In this document: piece by piece, positions 37,115 through 46,633 of the stretch | Numbering within the stretch: position 1 is the stretch's first letter | Layout of the letters: every line of letters starts with the position of its first letter | DNA from: an uncultured Caulobacter sp. | Lineage (GTDB): Bacteria; Pseudomonadota; Alphaproteobacteria; Caulobacterales; Caulobacteraceae | DNA: 64,000 bases | Reading direction: 5' to 3' | Assembly: GCA_937925635.1 (NCBI GenBank) | Contig: CALALX010000028.1 | Span: 62,001-126,000, forward strand | The notes under the pieces: model-generated | Databases searched by the model: none | What the model was told of the DNA's origin: nothing | Seen by the model: the letters and a program-made list of their open reading frames with translations, nothing else | Translations under genes and position numbers: made by a program

Positions 37115-37612
37115 ATGAAGGCGCGGCTGCTGGCCCTGGTACTGCTCGCGGCCGCCCCGGCCCTGGCCGGATGCGGCTTCACGCCCCTGTACGCCCAACC
37201 GGGCGTGAGCCCTGGCCTGTCGAGCATCGAGACCCTCGCGCCGGAGGGGCGCACGGGCTACCTGCTGCGCGAAGCGCTGGACGACGCCCTCGCCCGCGAC
37301 CTCGCCGCGCCTGCCGCCTATGAGCTGAAGATCGATCTCAAGCAGACGCGCACGCCGCGCGGCCGTCGCGTCGACTCCGCCGCCAGCCGCTATGAACTGG
37401 TGCTCGACGCGACCTGGGAGCTGAAGGACAAGCGCACCGGTCAGATCGCCTTCCAGGGGCAGACCAGCACCGAGGTCACCTTCGACCGCGCCGACCAGCC
37501 CTATGCCTCGATCGCCGGCCACCAGGACGCGGAGGAACGCGCCGCGTCGGAACTGGCGCGCAAGATCCAGCTGCAGCTGGCCATCTGGATGGCGCGCGAC
37601 CGGGCCGGCTAA
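37115..37612 (+). CDS. lptE: LPS-assembly lipoprotein LptE
   Basis: 165-residue outer-membrane lipoprotein that plugs LptD. The signal peptide ends in PALAGCGFTPLYA, the typical LptE N terminus. The rest fits an alpha/beta LptE fold (YELKIDLKQTRTPRGRRVDS, RYELVLDATWEL). Start ATG 37115 (MKARLL) is preferred. GTG 37109 overlaps the leuS stop and would add two residues. The leuS-lptE-holA order is conserved. Confidence 0.92.
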   Translation: MKARLLALVLLAAAPALAGCGFTPLYAQPGVSPGLSSIETLAPEGRTGYLLREALDDALARDLAAPAAYELKIDLKQTRTPRGRRVDSAASRYELVLDATWELKDKRTGQIAFQGQTSTEVTFDRADQPYASIAGHQDAEERAASELARKIQLQLAIWMARDRAG

Positions 37613-37624
37613 GGTCCGCGCTCC

Positions 37625-38671
37625 GTGATCATTTCCAAGCGACCCGACGTCGAACGCTTTCTGAAGGGCCCCGAGGCCGGTGTCCGCGCCGCCCTGATCT
37701 ACGGCCGCGACCGTGGCGGCGTCCGGGAACGGGCCGACCGGCTGGCCAAGGTCGTCACGGCCAACCCGGATGATCCCTTCGATACCGCCATGCTCACCGA
37801 CGACGAACTCGAGGGCGGCCGTCTGGAGGGGGAACTCTCGGCCATCTCGATGATGGGCGGTCGCAGGCTGATCCGGGTGCGGTTCACGGGAGAGAAGGCC
37901 GGTCCCGACAAGGCTGCGGCCGAGGCCCTGTCCGCCCACGCCGAGGGAAGGCTCAATCCGGACGCCTTCTTCCTGATCGAAGCCGGCGCGCTGGGCCGCG
38001 ATTCCGCCTTGCGCAAGGTCGCCGAGAAGGCCGCCGCCTGCGCGACCATCCCCTGCTACGAGGACGAGCCGGGCGACGTGGCGCGGCTGGTCCGGGAGTC
38101 CCTCGCCGGCGACAAGGTGGGCCTCGACGCCCAGGCGCTGGAGTTGTTCGTCTCGCGCCTGCCCCGCGAACGCGGCGTGGCGCGCCAGGAGATGGAGCGA
38201 CTGGCACTGTGGCTCGGGCCGGGCAGCGGCCGTATCGCCACCGCCAAGGAACTTGAAGACTTCCTGGGAGTCGAGCCGGAGGCCTCGCTGGCCGACGCGG
38301 CCTCCGACGCCTTCGGGGGCAAGCTGGCCGCCGCCCAGGCAGGCCTGCGCCGCGCCGCCGCCGAAGGAGAGGGCGGCCCCGCCGCGGTGCGGGCCATGGG
38401 CCTGCACCTGGCCCGACTGCGGCGCATCCTCACCCTCGCCGGGAACGGCGCCAGCCTGGCCGAGGCGGCCAAGGCGTCGGGCGTGTTCTGGAAGAACGAG
38501 CGCGAGGTGCTCCGCCAGGCGCGCGCCTGGACGCTTGAACATCTGCTCGCCCTGCATCCGGAAGTCCTGGCCGCCGACATGGCCTGCAAGACCGCCGGCG
38601 CGCCCGACCATCTGCTCGCCGAGCGGTTGGCCCTGACCATCGCCGGCCGGGCACGACGGCTCGGCCTGTAG
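37625..38671 (+). CDS. holA: DNA polymerase III subunit delta
   Basis: Clamp-loader wrench subunit, 348 residues. LIYGRDRGGVRERADRL marks the AAA+ P-loop-like region, where the delta subunit lacks a functional Walker A. The middle has the DKVGLDAQALELFVSRLPRERG lid region, and a C-terminal collar domain follows. GTG start 12 bases after lptE. Confidence 0.93.
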   Translation: MIISKRPDVERFLKGPEAGVRAALIYGRDRGGVRERADRLAKVVTANPDDPFDTAMLTDDELEGGRLEGELSAISMMGGRRLIRVRFTGEKAGPDKAAAEALSAHAEGRLNPDAFFLIEAGALGRDSALRKVAEKAAACATIPCYEDEPGDVARLVRESLAGDKVGLDAQALELFVSRLPRERGVARQEMERLALWLGPGSGRIATAKELEDFLGVEPEASLADAASDAFGGKLAAAQAGLRRAAAEGEGGPAAVRAMGLHLARLRRILTLAGNGASLAEAAKASGVFWKNEREVLRQARAWTLEHLLALHPEVLAADMACKTAGAPDHLLAERLALTIAGRARRLGL

Positions 38672-38675
38672 GCCG

Positions 38676-38704
38676 CTGACAACCCTTGGCCTTGACCGTA
38701 TAGT
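38676..38704 (+). promoter_or_regulatory. Promoter of the TetR gene, probably giving a leaderless mRNA
   Basis: CTGACA (38676-38681) and TATAGT (38699-38704) are 17 bases apart. The expected start is 6-7 bases after the -10, at about 38710-38711, which is the ATG itself. No ribosome binding site precedes that ATG. Confidence 0.6.
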
Positions 38705-38710
38705 CCAGTG

Positions 38711-39397
38711 ATGGATCCGGATTCGCCTTCCAAGCCGTCCCCTGGGCGAGCCGCCCGCGCGCGCGCCGACGCCGCGCGATCCGAGGACGCCATTCTCGGC
38801 GCCGCCAGGGTCCTGTTCCTTGAGGCCGGCTACGACGGGGTGAATCTGGATCAGGTCGCCGCCGCCGCTGGGGTGTCCCGGCAGACCGTCTACAATCGCT
38901 TCGGCGGCAAGGAAGCCATCCTCCGCGCCATGCTGCGCCGGCACTGGGGCGGCATGCTGGCCTGGGCGGACTGGGTGCGCGCGTCGATCGGCGACGTCAC
39001 CTTCGACGATCCCGCCGCGAAACTGGTGCAGATCGCCGGCGCGATCTACCGCTTTGCCGAAGAGGGAGACCAGATCGCGTTCACTCGGCTGGTGATCGCC
39101 GAGTCGCGCGCGCGTCCCTGGATCGGCGAGGAGTTCTATCGTTTCGGCAAGGCGCCGACGCTGGAGGCCCTGGCCGGGGTGCTCGCGGCGATGACCCGGC
39201 AGGGGATCCTCGACTGCCCGCATCCGGACATCGCGGCCCGCCAGTTCCTGGGCCTGATTCAGGAGTTCGCCATCTGGCCGCATGTGATGGCGATCGGCCC
39301 CGCGGCGGAGGCGTTGCCGCCCCGCGAAACGGTGATCGCCGAGGCCGTGGCCACCTTCCTCTGCCGCTACGGCGAGAAGCATCGAGTCGGAGACTGA
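38711..39397 (+). CDS. TetR/AcrR-family transcriptional regulator
   Basis: 228 residues. The N-terminal HTH runs DAILGAARVLFLEAGYDGVNLDQVAAAAGVSRQTVYNRFGGKEAI (about residues 24-70). A C-terminal ligand-binding domain of the TetR_C type carries RPWIGEEFYRFG and RQFLGLIQEFAIWP. It lies 65 bases before an exported metallo-hydrolase on the same strand, which has a palindrome over its -10, so that gene and its own promoter are likely targets. Confidence 0.9.
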   Translation: MDPDSPSKPSPGRAARARADAARSEDAILGAARVLFLEAGYDGVNLDQVAAAAGVSRQTVYNRFGGKEAILRAMLRRHWGGMLAWADWVRASIGDVTFDDPAAKLVQIAGAIYRFAEEGDQIAFTRLVIAESRARPWIGEEFYRFGKAPTLEALAGVLAAMTRQGILDCPHPDIAARQFLGLIQEFAIWPHVMAIGPAAEALPPRETVIAEAVATFLCRYGEKHRVGD

Positions 39398-39426
39398 CTC
39401 ACGGGGCTTGACTCGTGGATTAGACT

Positions 39427-39451
39427 GGATCGTATAATCAATTATCGATCC
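39427..39451 (+). promoter_or_regulatory. Palindromic operator over the -10 box of the metallo-hydrolase gene
   Basis: GGATCGTATAAT and ATTATCGATCC form an inverted repeat with one unpaired base around CA. It contains a perfect -10 TATAAT (39433-39438), with TTGACT 19 bases upstream (39408-39413). A good candidate site for the TetR protein encoded just upstream. Confidence 0.6.
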
Positions 39452-39462
39452 GGAGATCTTCC

Positions 39463-40407
39463 ATGCGCCTGATGCCGACCCTGACCGCTCTGGCCTTCCT
39501 AGCCAGCGCTTGCGCCGCGCCGCCGCCCTTGACCGTGCCGGACGGCGGGCCCATCCCCGTTCCGGCCGCCAACCCGCCCGCCGCGATGCGCATCGCGGCG
39601 GTTCCGTCGGGCAGCATGTTCGCCAAGGCGGGCCTGGCCTACGAAGGCGGCGGCATGGACGATCCGCGCACCTTCTTCATCGGCGCTTTGCTGGTCCAGC
39701 ACCCCGACGGCGCGCTTTTGTTCGACGCCGGCTTCGGCCCCAGCGTCGACGAGCACTTTCGGATTGGCACGCCGCTCCTGTTTCGCGCCGCCTCGCGATA
39801 TGAGCGCAAGACCACGGTGGCCGAGGAGTTGAGCAAGGCCGGGATCGCACCCTCGACCCTGAGGGCGGTGATCCTGACTCATGCCCACTGGGACCATGTC
39901 AGCGGCCTCGAGGCCTTGCCGCAAGCGCCCGTCTGGGTGTCGCGCGATGAACTGGCGTTCGTGAACGGAAGCGACAGAGCCACCGCCCTCGCTCGACGAC
40001 TCGGGACGGGCCGCTACCAGGCGTATGACTTTCCGAACGGACCCTACCTCGGGTTCGAACGCAGCCGCGATGTGTTCGGCGATGGCAGTGTCGTGCTGGT
40101 TCCAGCCGGCGGCCACACCCCTGGCTCGATCATCGCCTTCATCAATCCGCCGGGCGGAAAGCGCTACGCCCTGATCGGCGACATCGCCTGGCAGACGGAG
40201 GGTGTCGCGCGACCAGCGGAGAAGCCGTGGATCACGCGCCGCGTCGACAGCGATCGCGAGGGCACGCGCGCGCTGCTCATCCGGCTTCATCAGCTTAAGG
40301 CGGCTGTGCCGGGTCTGGTGATCGTGCCGGCGCATGACGCGCGGGTCTGGCGCACACTGCCGCCGCTGGGGGCGGTCTCGCCCCCGGCGGCGACGGCGTC
40401 GCAGTAG
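39463..40407 (+). CDS. Exported MBL-fold metallo-hydrolase
   Basis: 314 residues. The N-terminal signal peptide (LTALAFLASACAAPP) has a lipobox-like SAC, so it may be a lipoprotein. The metallo-beta-lactamase motif HAHWDH is intact (about residues 141-146). Further ligands are likely GGHTPG, LIGDIAW (Asp) and PAHDAR (His). This arrangement is seen in lactonase-type MBL proteins, so quorum-quenching or lactone hydrolysis is possible but unproven. Probably controlled by the TetR gene upstream. Confidence 0.85.
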   Translation: MRLMPTLTALAFLASACAAPPPLTVPDGGPIPVPAANPPAAMRIAAVPSGSMFAKAGLAYEGGGMDDPRTFFIGALLVQHPDGALLFDAGFGPSVDEHFRIGTPLLFRAASRYERKTTVAEELSKAGIAPSTLRAVILTHAHWDHVSGLEALPQAPVWVSRDELAFVNGSDRATALARRLGTGRYQAYDFPNGPYLGFERSRDVFGDGSVVLVPAGGHTPGSIIAFINPPGGKRYALIGDIAWQTEGVARPAEKPWITRRVDSDREGTRALLIRLHQLKAAVPGLVIVPAHDARVWRTLPPLGAVSPPAATASQ

Positions 40408-40514
40408 CCGAAAATTTCCTTATTGATTTCAATGACTTGAAATCGACGATTGGAAAATTGGCTCTGTGGCGAAATTAGCGGCGGCGACCGACCCCTGGCC
40501 CGCCTCCCAGCGCC

Positions 40515-41411
40515 TCAGCCGCCCCGCGTGAGACGTCGGCAGAGGTCGTCGAGCTGCTCGAGCGTCTTGTAGCGGATACGCAGTTCGCCGGCGCCGCCCG
40601 CGTCCTTGATCTCGACCGGCAGGCCGAGCACCTCGGAGAGATCGTCCTCAAGCGCAGCGGTGTCGGCGTCCTTGCCAGCGCCACCAGTCGAGACCGGCTT
40701 CGCGGCCTTCGTCTCCAGAACGCCCCGCTTCACCAGCGCTTCGGTCTCGCGCACGTTCAGGCCGCGCTCGATGATCACCCTGGCGATCGGCGCCGCATGA
40801 GTCTGACCGACCAGCGCGCGGGCATGACCGGCGGTCAGCCCGCCCTCGGCCAGAAAGCCCTGGACTTCCTCCGGCAGAGTGAGCAGGCGCAGAGCGTTGG
40901 CGACGTGCGGCCGGCTCTTGCCCACCACCTGGGCCACCTCTTCCTGCGTTCGACCGAAGCGATCCATCAGCGCCTTGTAGCTGAGCGCCTCTTCGATCGG
41001 CCCCAGATCAGCCCGCTGAACGTTTTCGACAATGGCGATCTCAAGAACCTGGCGATCATCAAGCTCGCGGACCAGCGCCGGCATGGCCCGCAGGCCCGCT
41101 TGCTGAGAGGCGCGCCAGCGACGCTCGCCGGCCACCAGCTGGTACTCGCCCGCTCTCTCCGGATGAAGCCGGACGAGCACAGGCTGAAGGACGCCCTTCT
41201 CGCGGATCGAGTCCGCCAGTTCCGAGATCTCGGTCTCGCCGAAGCGGCGACGCGGCTGGTCGGGATTGCGGTGGATCAGCTCGATCGGGATCTCGCGTAC
41301 ACCCGCCGGTTCGCCCGCCGGCGCGGCGGCATTCTCCGCCTCGGCCTCGCCGAGCAAGGCGGACAAGCCGCGCCCCAGACCTCTGCGACCTTCAGCCATC
41401 GTCGACATCAT
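40515..41411 (-). CDS. parB: Chromosome-partitioning protein ParB
   Basis: 298 residues. The N-terminal GLGRGLSALLGE motif activates the ParA ATPase. The CTP-binding ParB/Srx domain has QPRRRF and the C-motif GERRWRAS. A HTH (TQEEVAQVVGKSRPHVANALRLL) binds parS, and a C-terminal dimerisation domain closes the protein. Two parS sites lie 1.9 and 3.5 kb from it. Start either ATG 41411, just after GGAG, or ATG 41399 (MAEGRRGLGRG). Confidence 0.97.
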   Translation of the reverse strand: MMSTMAEGRRGLGRGLSALLGEAEAENAAAPAGEPAGVREIPIELIHRNPDQPRRRFGETEISELADSIREKGVLQPVLVRLHPERAGEYQLVAGERRWRASQQAGLRAMPALVRELDDRQVLEIAIVENVQRADLGPIEEALSYKALMDRFGRTQEEVAQVVGKSRPHVANALRLLTLPEEVQGFLAEGGLTAGHARALVGQTHAAPIARVIIERGLNVRETEALVKRGVLETKAAKPVSTGGAGKDADTAALEDDLSEVLGLPVEIKDAGGAGELRIRYKTLEQLDDLCRRLTRGG

Positions 41412-41414
41412 CTC

Positions 41415-42234
<820 letters not shown>

Positions 42235-42242
<8 letters not shown>

Positions 42243-42888
42243 GGGACAATCCCTTCACTTCAACAATGCGGCCGCGTGGGTCGCTGAGACTTTCGATCAG
42301 CCGGTGGCTGAACTTCCAAGATGTAGTAGCGTCCGCGATCTCGGATACCACATCCTGCCCCTTGAGAAACAGGCCGGTCGCCCCACGCGTCAGATATGGC
42401 TTGGCGTACCCCAGCAGCCGCGTCATCGGCGCACAAGCCCGCGCCGTAACGATATCCACAGTCAGTGACAGATCTTCCGCACGCTTGTTGTGGATCGTCA
42501 CGGGCAGACTCAGAGCCTCGGAGACCTGGCTCAGGAACCGACAGCGCTTGGCCATGCTCTCGACGAGATGCACCCTCGCCCCCGGAACATCCTTCAGAAG
42601 TATGGCCAGGACCAGTCCCGGAAAGCCGGCGCCGGCGCCGAGGTCCGCCCAGACGCGGGCCTCCGGCGCGAGCCGCAGAAGCTGGGCGCTGTCCCAGGCA
42701 TGACGATTCCAGAAGGCGGGAATCGTCGCCGGCCCAACCAGGTTCATGACGGCGTTGCCGGCGGTGAGCAGCGACAAAAACCGCTCAAGGTCGGCCATCT
42801 GAGCGTCGCTCGCGTCAGTCGCGGCCTGAAAGGAAGCGGCGTCCTGCACCGCGCTGACCGCCTCAGGCGGCGCGGGGACGACGGACAT
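42235..42888 (-). CDS. rsmG: 16S rRNA (guanine(527)-N7)-methyltransferase
   Basis: 217 residues. SAM-binding motif ADLGAGAGFPGLVLAI and the GidB segment VDIVTARACAPMTRLL. It overlaps mnmG by 26 bases and parA by 8. The protein methylates G527 of 16S rRNA, and its loss gives low-level streptomycin resistance in other bacteria. Confidence 0.95.
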
Positions 42889-44719
42889 GAGCGAGCAGGG
42901 CGGTAAGGGCGCCCGGCGTGACCCCCTCGATGCGGGCGGCCTGGCCGAGGGTCAGCGGACGCACGGCGGAGAGCTTGCTCCGCACCTCGTTGGACAGCCC
43001 GCCGATCGTTGCGTAGTCAAGGTCGGCGGGGATCCGCAGGGCTTCGTCGCGGCGGAAGGCCTCGACATCGGCGGCCTGCCGATCGAGATAACCGGCGTAG
43101 GCGGCGTCGATCTCGATCTGCTCGCGGACGGCCGGCGACCAGGCTGCGATCTCCGGCCAGACGGCCGTTAGAACGTCGAGGTCGACCCCCGGATAGGCCA
43201 GGAGCTGGCTCAGGTCACGGCGCTGACCGTCAGCCTTCACCGCGAGGCCGACCTTCTGCGCCGCCGCCGGCGTTAACGACCATGAACGGGCCTGGGCCCG
43301 AGCCTCTTCGAGCGCCCGATGTTTCACGTGAAACACGCCAGCCCTTGCGGAACCCACGATTCCGAGAATTTCTCCGCGGGGAGAAAGCCGCTGATCGGCA
43401 TTGTCGGCTCGCAGCAGGAGGCGGAACTCGGCCCTACTGGTAAACATTCGGTACGGCTCAGTCACACCGCGGGTGACCAGGTCATCGATCAGCACGCCGA
43501 TATAGGCCTCGTCGCGGGCAAAGGTCGCCTCATCGGCGCCCGAAGCGGCGCGGGCCGCATTCATGCCGGCCACCAGGCCCTGGGCGCCGGCCTCTTCGTA
43601 GCCCGTGGTGCCGTTGATCTGGCCGGCCAGATAGAGGCCGGGCAGGCGCTTCACCTCAAGCGTCGGGAAGAGCTCCCGCGGATCGACGTAGTCGTACTCG
43701 ATCGCATAGCCGAACCGGCGCACGGCGACCTCTTCCAGGCCCGGAATGGTGCGCAGGAACAGCAGTTGGGTCTCTTCCGACACCGAGGTCGAGACGCCGT
43801 TCGGATAGACCGTATCGTCGTCCAACCCCTCCGGCTCCAGGAACACCTGGTGACTGGTCTTGTCGGCGAAGCGGACGACCTTGTCCTCGATCGACGGGCA
43901 ATAGCGCGGACCGCGACCGGTGGCCCGGCCACCATAGACCGCCGACTCCGTCAGTCGTTCGGCGATGATCCTGTGGGTTTCCTCGGTCGTCCAGGTGATG
44001 CCGCATTGGATCTGCGGCACGTCGATGCGCTCATTGAGGAAGGAAAAGGGGACAGGTTCCGCGTCCGCGTCCTGCATCTCCAGACGGTTCCAGGCGATGG
44101 TCGAGCCATCGAGCCGAGCCGGCGTCCCGGTCTTGAGGCGCCCCATCTCCAGCCCGAGACTGTAGAGACGGTCGGAGAGGCCGATAGCCGGCGCGTCGCC
44201 GACCCGGCCGGCCGGGATGCGCTTCTCGCCGAGGTGGATGACCCCCTTCAGGAAGGTGCCGGTGGTCAGCACCACGCGCGGAGCCCGGTAATCCCGGCCC
44301 GAGCCGCCGACGACCCCGGCCACGGCGCCATGGGTGACGATCAGGTCCTCCACCGCCTCGGCGATGACGTCGAGATTGCTATAGCCGGCTAGTTCGGCCT
44401 GCATGGCGTCGCGATACAGGCGACGGTCGATCTGCGCCCGCGGGCCGCGCACGGCCGGGCCTTTGGAGCGATTGAGCATGCGGAACTGGATGCCTGCCCG
44501 ATCCGCCATCCGACCCATCAGGCCGTCCAGGGCGTCGATCTCGCGGACCAGATGTCCCTTGCCCAGGCCGCCGATGGCCGGGTTGCAGCTCATTTCACCG
44601 ATGGTTTCGAGCTTGTGGGTCAACAGCAGCGTGCGCGCGCCAAAGCGCGCCGAAGCCGCCGCGGCCTCGCAGCCGGCGTGTCCGCCGCCAATGACAATGA
44701 CATCCCAGAACCGGGTCAT
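42863..44719 (-). CDS. mnmG: tRNA uridine-5-carboxymethylaminomethyl modification enzyme MnmG
   Basis: FAD protein that with MnmE modifies U34 of tRNAs. 618 residues, full length. FAD-binding VIGGGHAGCEAAAASARFG at the N terminus, the GidA motifs CNPAIGGLGKGHLVREID and GLYLAGQINGTTGYEEAGAQG, and a C-terminal helical domain. A parS site is embedded in the reading frame, read as VFHVKH (43320-43335). Confidence 0.98.
   Translation of the reverse strand: MTRFWDVIVIGGGHAGCEAAAASARFGARTLLLTHKLETIGEMSCNPAIGGLGKGHLVREIDALDGLMGRMADRAGIQFRMLNRSKGPAVRGPRAQIDRRLYRDAMQAELAGYSNLDVIAEAVEDLIVTHGAVAGVVGGSGRDYRAPRVVLTTGTFLKGVIHLGEKRIPAGRVGDAPAIGLSDRLYSLGLEMGRLKTGTPARLDGSTIAWNRLEMQDADAEPVPFSFLNERIDVPQIQCGITWTTEETHRIIAERLTESAVYGGRATGRGPRYCPSIEDKVVRFADKTSHQVFLEPEGLDDDTVYPNGVSTSVSEETQLLFLRTIPGLEEVAVRRFGYAIEYDYVDPRELFPTLEVKRLPGLYLAGQINGTTGYEEAGAQGLVAGMNAARAASGADEATFARDEAYIGVLIDDLVTRGVTEPYRMFTSRAEFRLLLRADNADQRLSPRGEILGIVGSARAGVFHVKHRALEEARAQARSWSLTPAAAQKVGLAVKADGQRRDLSQLLAYPGVDLDVLTAVWPEIAAWSPAVREQIEIDAAYAGYLDRQAADVEAFRRDEALRIPADLDYATIGGLSNEVRSKLSAVRPLTLGQAARIEGVTPGALTALLAHVRRPRAA
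43320..43335. other. parS centromere site inside mnmG
   Basis: TGTTTCACGTGAAACA is a perfect 16-bp palindrome equal to the bacterial parS consensus bound by ParB. It lies 1.9 kb from parB and about 10 kb from the probable origin. Confidence 0.95.
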
Positions 44720-44747
44720 GCTTGTTGCTGCTACAGATCAGAATGCG

Positions 44748-44771
44748 AACGCCCCCGGCGAGCGGGGGCGA
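44748..44771 (-). other. Hairpin in the mnmG leader
   Basis: CGCCCCCG and CGGGGGCG form a stem around 5 bases, about 30 bases before the mnmG ATG. A possible -10 TATATT lies just upstream on the minus strand. No U tract follows, so it is a leader structure rather than a terminator. Confidence 0.4.
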
Positions 44772-44930
44772 CGGAGACGGAATATAGCGCAGACCAGACC
44801 AGATCGGGAGTCCGAAGCTGCTTGTCGATCCGGCTGCGGCGCAGCGCAGAGCCGGGAGCCGAATACCCCTTGCCGACGGGCCCCGGGGCGACCTCCGGCC
44901 GTCCGGGATGACGGTCAAGGGGCCGACCGA

Positions 44931-44946
44931 TGTTTCACGTGAAACA
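44931..44946. other. parS centromere site between mnmE and mnmG
   Basis: A second exact TGTTTCACGTGAAACA, 2 bases past the end of mnmE. Together with 43320-43335 it gives two consensus sites 1.6 kb apart, a ParB loading cluster. Confidence 0.95.
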
Positions 44947-44948
44947 TC

Positions 44949-46286
44949 TCATTTACCAATGCAGAAGCTCGAGAAGACCCGGTCCAGCACCGCTTCGGGA
45001 TCGACCCGCCCCGACACCCGTTCCAGAGCGCGGGCCGCCAACCGCACGTCCTCCGCCGCCAGCTCTGGTTCCGGCTGACCCAGCGCCCGACCCACACGCG
45101 CGGCGGCTTCGCGCAAACTCTCGGCGTGGCGCAACCGCGTGGCCGCCGGAAACTCGGCCGCCGACAGCGCCGCCACCACCCGTCTCGTGAGTGCGTCCCG
45201 AACCGCGTCCGCACCCCCAGTCTTCATCGAGACGTCGAGCACGTCGAGCCCGATCTCCGCCGCCGCCGCCCGCGCGCGTCCCCCATCGAGGCTGGGCGGC
45301 AGATCCGCCTTGTTCATCACACAGAGATCGCCCGGCTGCGCCAACTCCCGCGCATGCCGCCAACTGCCGTCCGAAGCATGGCCGTCGACGACCCAGAGGC
45401 GAAGGTCGGCCTCCGAGGCCCAGGACCGCGCACGGCGAACGCCCTCAGCCTCAATGGCCTCCTCCGTCTCGCGCATGCCGGCGGTGTCCGCCAGCAGCGC
45501 CTTGTAGCCGGCCAGAACCAGCGGAACCTCGATGATGTCGCGGGTCGTGCCCGGCGTTGCCGTGACGATGGCCGCGTCGCGACCCGCCAGCCCATTCAAC
45601 AGGCTGCTCTTGCCGGCGTTCGGCGCGCCGATCAGCGCGATGCGGAAGCCTTCGCGCACCCGTCGCCCGCGCTCGGCGTCAACCAGGGCCGCATCCAGTT
45701 CATCCAACAGCGCCCGCAAGTGCGGCCGGGCGCGCGCGGCGACATCCTCGGGCAGATCCTCATCCGGAAAATCCACGGCCGCCTCAAGAACGGCCAGGCT
45801 CTCGATCAGCGCCTCGCGCCAGACGTCATAGCGGCGCGATAGGCCGCCGCCGAGCTGATCCAGCGCCTGCCGGGCCTGGGCCGTGGTCTCGGCGTCGATC
45901 AAGTCGGCCACGGCCTCGGCCTGGGCAAGGTCCAGCCTGCCATTCTGGAAGGCGCGGCGCGTGAACTCGCCGGGCTCCGCCAGTCGTAAGCCCATGTCGG
46001 CCAGCGCCGCGATCAGCGCGTCGACCACCGCCAAGCCGCCGTGCAGGTGAAACTCGGCGCAATCCTCCCCGGTGTAGCTGGCGGGGTTGGGGAACCAGAG
46101 GGTCAGGGCCTCGTCGATGACCAGGCCGTCGGCGCCGGTCAGCCGTCGCAGGGACGCGCGACGCGGGGCGGGCACGGCGCCGGCCAGAGCAATCACCGCC
46201 GCCCGCGTCCCGGGCCCGGAGACCCGCACCACCGCCAGCGCCGCCCGTCCAGGCGCCGTGGCCGGGGCGAAGATGGTGTCGGTCAT
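44949..46286 (-). CDS. mnmE: tRNA modification GTPase MnmE
   Basis: 445 residues. N-terminal formyl-THF-binding domain (TIFAPATAPGRAALAVVRVSG), helical domain, and an inserted G domain with GAPNAGKSSLLN, DTAGM and NKAD. The protein ends in FCIGK, the conserved C-terminal cysteine motif CIGK. It acts with MnmG on U34. The start overlaps the stop of the DUF6489-type gene by 4 bases. Confidence 0.97.
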   Translation of the reverse strand: MTDTIFAPATAPGRAALAVVRVSGPGTRAAVIALAGAVPAPRRASLRRLTGADGLVIDEALTLWFPNPASYTGEDCAEFHLHGGLAVVDALIAALADMGLRLAEPGEFTRRAFQNGRLDLAQAEAVADLIDAETTAQARQALDQLGGGLSRRYDVWREALIESLAVLEAAVDFPDEDLPEDVAARARPHLRALLDELDAALVDAERGRRVREGFRIALIGAPNAGKSSLLNGLAGRDAAIVTATPGTTRDIIEVPLVLAGYKALLADTAGMRETEEAIEAEGVRRARSWASEADLRLWVVDGHASDGSWRHARELAQPGDLCVMNKADLPPSLDGGRARAAAAEIGLDVLDVSMKTGGADAVRDALTRRVVAALSAAEFPAATRLRHAESLREAAARVGRALGQPEPELAAEDVRLAARALERVSGRVDPEAVLDRVFSSFCIGK

Positions 46287-46540
46287 TCGCCGGGCTTGGT
46301 CCCGAACCCGGCCGCGCCGGGCATGGCCGCCGTCATCAGCTTGCGGAACTGCTCCTGCGCCCCGCTCCCGAACGCCATCCAGCTCTTCATCAGCTCATCC
46401 GGCGCCAGGGCGGCCATATTGGCGTCCATGCGTTTCTGCATCTCGGCCACCATATGCTCGTTGAGCGCGGTGACGTCTGGCAGGCCCATGAAGGTGCGAG
46501 CCTCAACGGGAGTGCAATCGATCTCGATCGTGACCTTCAT
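46283..46540 (-). CDS. Small conserved protein, DUF6489-like
   Basis: 85 residues from ATG 46540 (MKVTIEIDCTPVEARTFMGLPDV). The pattern EARTFMGLPDVTALNEHMVAEM and a Met-rich C-terminal helix are typical of a small alphaproteobacterial family found just upstream of mnmE. I recall it as DUF6489. The 23-residue extension to 46609 is not supported. Function unknown. It overlaps mnmE by 4 bases. Confidence 0.8.
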   Translation of the reverse strand: MKVTIEIDCTPVEARTFMGLPDVTALNEHMVAEMQKRMDANMAALAPDELMKSWMAFGSGAQEQFRKLMTAAMPGAAGFGTKPGE

Positions 46541-46633
46541 TCGGTTCTTTCCTTCGCCGCTACGGCGGTTTGCGGTGGCCGACGCGGGGGCGGGCTTGAT
46601 AACACCCACACAGACTTAAACGGGAGAACGACG

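Noticed and set aside
36515..39382. A 955-codon open frame on the minus strand
   Set aside because: It lies antisense to leuS, lptE, holA and the TetR gene, with shadow-frame composition and no recognisable domain.
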